A stretch of DNA of 64,000 bases from contig NZ_JAJADQ010000006.1 of assembly GCF_020447315.1 (NCBI RefSeq), forward strand, positions 124,001-188,000, in the 5' to 3' direction. A model generated the notes under the pieces. The model saw only the letters and a list, made by a program, of their open reading frames with translations. It ran no database searches and was not told the DNA's origin. Origin of the DNA: Hymenobacter nitidus (lineage in GTDB: Bacteria; Bacteroidota; Bacteroidia; Cytophagales; Hymenobacteraceae). Of this stretch, positions 62,598-64,000 are shown in pieces (the stretch's first letter is position 1; every line of letters begins with the position of its first letter). The position numbers and the translations under genes were made by a program.

Positions 62598-64000
62598 ATG
62601 AAGCATACTTACGCGCTATTAGTCTTGCTATTAGCTCTTGCCCTGCCGTCCTGGGGGCAGCGTATGGTATTTTCGGGGCGGATTACGGAGGCTTCCACCG
62701 GGCAGCCTGTTCCTTTCGCTTCCTTGTTTGTACCGGGTACCACCATTGGCATCACCGCCGACGCCGAGGGCCGCTACCAACTCACCACCACCCAGCCCAT
62801 CGACACGCTGGCCTCCTCGGCGCTGGGCTTTCTGGCCCTGAAAAAGGCAGTTGGCCGGCAGGAGCAGCAAACCGTAAACTTCGCGCTACGGTCCGGGGCC
62901 GTGACCCTGAGCGAGGTAGTGGTGCGGCCCCGCGAAAACCCGGCCTACGTGATTCTGCGCCGGGTGCAAACCCACAAGCCCCGGAACGACAAGCGCCAGC
63001 TCAAGGCCTTTGAGTTCGACAGCTACAGCCGCCTGCAAACCAGCATCACCGATTTACCCGCCCGCCTGGCCAAGCGCAAGGTTATCCGCGACATGCTCAC
63101 CTTGTCCGACAGCATGAGCAAGGGCACCGGCGCGGGCATCAGTGCCAAGGCGCTGCCGATTTTTGCGTCCGAGATTCTCTCGCGCGTCTACACCCAGACC
63201 CACCCCATCCGGAAACGGGAGGAAATCCGGCGGCGGCAGATGCGGGGATTGGGGCCGCGCGAAGGTTCGGTATTGTCCCAGATTCTGGGTTCCTCGCTGC
63301 AGGACTACAACTTTTACCTGAACTGGCAGAATATCCTGGGCAAGGACTTTATCTCGCCCATTGCCGACGGCTGGAAGCTGGCCTACGAGTACGAGCTGCA
63401 GGATTCGGTGTTTGTGGGCCAGGACTGGTGCTACCAGTTGGCCGTGCAGCCGCGCCGCGCCCAGGATCTGGCCTTCACGGGCACCATCTGGATAACGGCC
63501 GACACCTACGCGCTGCGCAAAGTAAGCCTGACCAAGAGCCCCGAAGCCAACATCAACTTCGTCAGTGAGCTGCGCATCGACCAGGAGCTGACGCCGCCCG
63601 ACCAGGGGGCGGGCCTGCCCGCCCGGGTGCAGGTGAAAGTGGGCGTGAAGCCCGCCGACAACCAGGCCGGCATGCTAGTGCAGTTCACGACCATCAACTC
63701 CAACTTCGAGCGGAACCACGAGCGGGCCCTGGCCTTTTATGACAACCCGATAGAAACGGCCGCTAACGCCACCCAGATTCCTAAAGACTACTTCGACAAG
63801 AACCGCCCCGACTCGCTGAGCCTAGCCGACCAAACCACGCTGGCCGTGCTCGACTCGGTGCGCGAGCTGCCCAGCGTCCGGTCGGTGCTGGATTTGGCCG
63901 ACGTGCTGGTGAACGGCTACAAGCGCGTCGGGCCGCTGGATCTGGGCCCGATTCTGTCGACCTACGGCTTCAACGACATTGAGGGCCACCGCCTGCGCTT
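62598..64000 (+). CDS. DUF5686/carboxypeptidase-regulatory-like protein (3' end outside window)
   Basis: The frame is open to the window end (467 codons visible). MKHTYALLVLLLALALPSWGQ is a signal peptide. Then comes a CarboxypepD_reg-like domain (FSGRITEASTGQPVPFASLFVPGTTIGITADAEGRYQ, about 27-100). VVVRPRENPAYVILRRVQTHKP follows, the usual start of the DUF5686 domain, then the long outer-membrane barrel-like part. Full-length DUF5686 proteins are 800+ residues, so about 40% is missing. Likely outer membrane; role unknown. Base 62598 is the ATG. Confidence 0.85.
   Translation, partial: MKHTYALLVLLLALALPSWGQRMVFSGRITEASTGQPVPFASLFVPGTTIGITADAEGRYQLTTTQPIDTLASSALGFLALKKAVGRQEQQTVNFALRSGAVTLSEVVVRPRENPAYVILRRVQTHKPRNDKRQLKAFEFDSYSRLQTSITDLPARLAKRKVIRDMLTLSDSMSKGTGAGISAKALPIFASEILSRVYTQTHPIRKREEIRRRQMRGLGPREGSVLSQILGSSLQDYNFYLNWQNILGKDFISPIADGWKLAYEYELQDSVFVGQDWCYQLAVQPRRAQDLAFTGTIWITADTYALRKVSLTKSPEANINFVSELRIDQELTPPDQGAGLPARVQVKVGVKPADNQAGMLVQFTTINSNFERNHERALAFYDNPIETAANATQIPKDYFDKNRPDSLSLADQTTLAVLDSVRELPSVRSVLDLADVLVNGYKRVGPLDLGPILSTYGFNDIEGHRLR

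Overview
The window looks like chromosomal DNA from a high-GC Bacteroidota bacterium close to Hymenobacter (Cytophagales). This is inferred from gene content and style, not from a search. The signs are secreted giants with type IX secretion (T9SS) C-terminal signals, a TonB receptor/DUF4249 locus, the lipoprotein-type TamL next to TamB, DUF5686 and DUF7009 proteins, weak Shine-Dalgarno sequences, a few promoter candidates of the Bacteroidota type (TTTG/TAnnTTTG) and about 60-65% GC. No rRNA, tRNA, CRISPR array, transposase or prophage gene was seen.

Layout. 1-9.5 kb: the 3' part of metH, then metF, a TPR protein, a TonB-C protein, a lipoprotein, an N-acetylmuramoyl-L-alanine amidase, an OFA-type MFS transporter with a 47-residue membrane partner, and a DUF2007 protein. 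9.7-33.4 kb: a molybdenum cofactor and molybdoenzyme region. It holds moeA, moaC, a mobA fusion, moaE, moaD, moaA, a MOT1-type molybdate transporter, a moeB-rhodanese protein, fdhD, a DUF7009 protein and an FdhF/YdeP-type molybdopterin oxidoreductase. It is interrupted by an alpha/beta hydrolase, an ECF sigma factor with a small partner, a ClpP-like protease, a low-GC LRR lipoprotein, and a four-gene TonB receptor/DUF4249/MG2 locus. 33.6-37.6 kb: three tandem paralogous lipoproteins with three-fold MABP-like beta-prism repeats, followed by a GAD-like/Tdi1-type immunity-like gene. 37.6-45.1 kb: tamB-tamL, for outer membrane biogenesis. 45.5-48.2 kb: malQ with two starch-binding domains. 48.7-59.0 kb: two very large T9SS-sorted beta-helix adhesin-like proteins. 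59.2-64 kb: a thioredoxin reductase-like flavoprotein, two Roadblock-like proteins, a membrane protein with a carboxypeptidase regulatory-like domain, and the 5' part of a DUF5686 gene.

How the genes fit together. The Moco genes cover molybdate uptake, cyclic pyranopterin formation (MoaA/MoaC), sulfur transfer to molybdopterin (MoaD/MoaE/MoeB), Mo insertion (MoeA), nucleotide attachment (MobA), enzyme sulfuration (FdhD) and a client enzyme (FdhF-like). A separate MogA/MoaB is not seen here.

Most worth a second look: (1) the triplicated MABP lipoproteins, which share an almost identical central ~296-bp block between divergent signal peptides and divergent C-termini, with an immunity-like gene just downstream; (2) a low-GC LRR gene flanked by a direct repeat of the last ~60 bp of the molybdate transporter gene, as expected for a segment inserted at a gene 3' end; (3) a 34-bp perfect inverted repeat right after the first giant T9SS gene; (4) several intergenic MITE/REP-like palindromic elements; (5) a six-unit 21-bp minisatellite.
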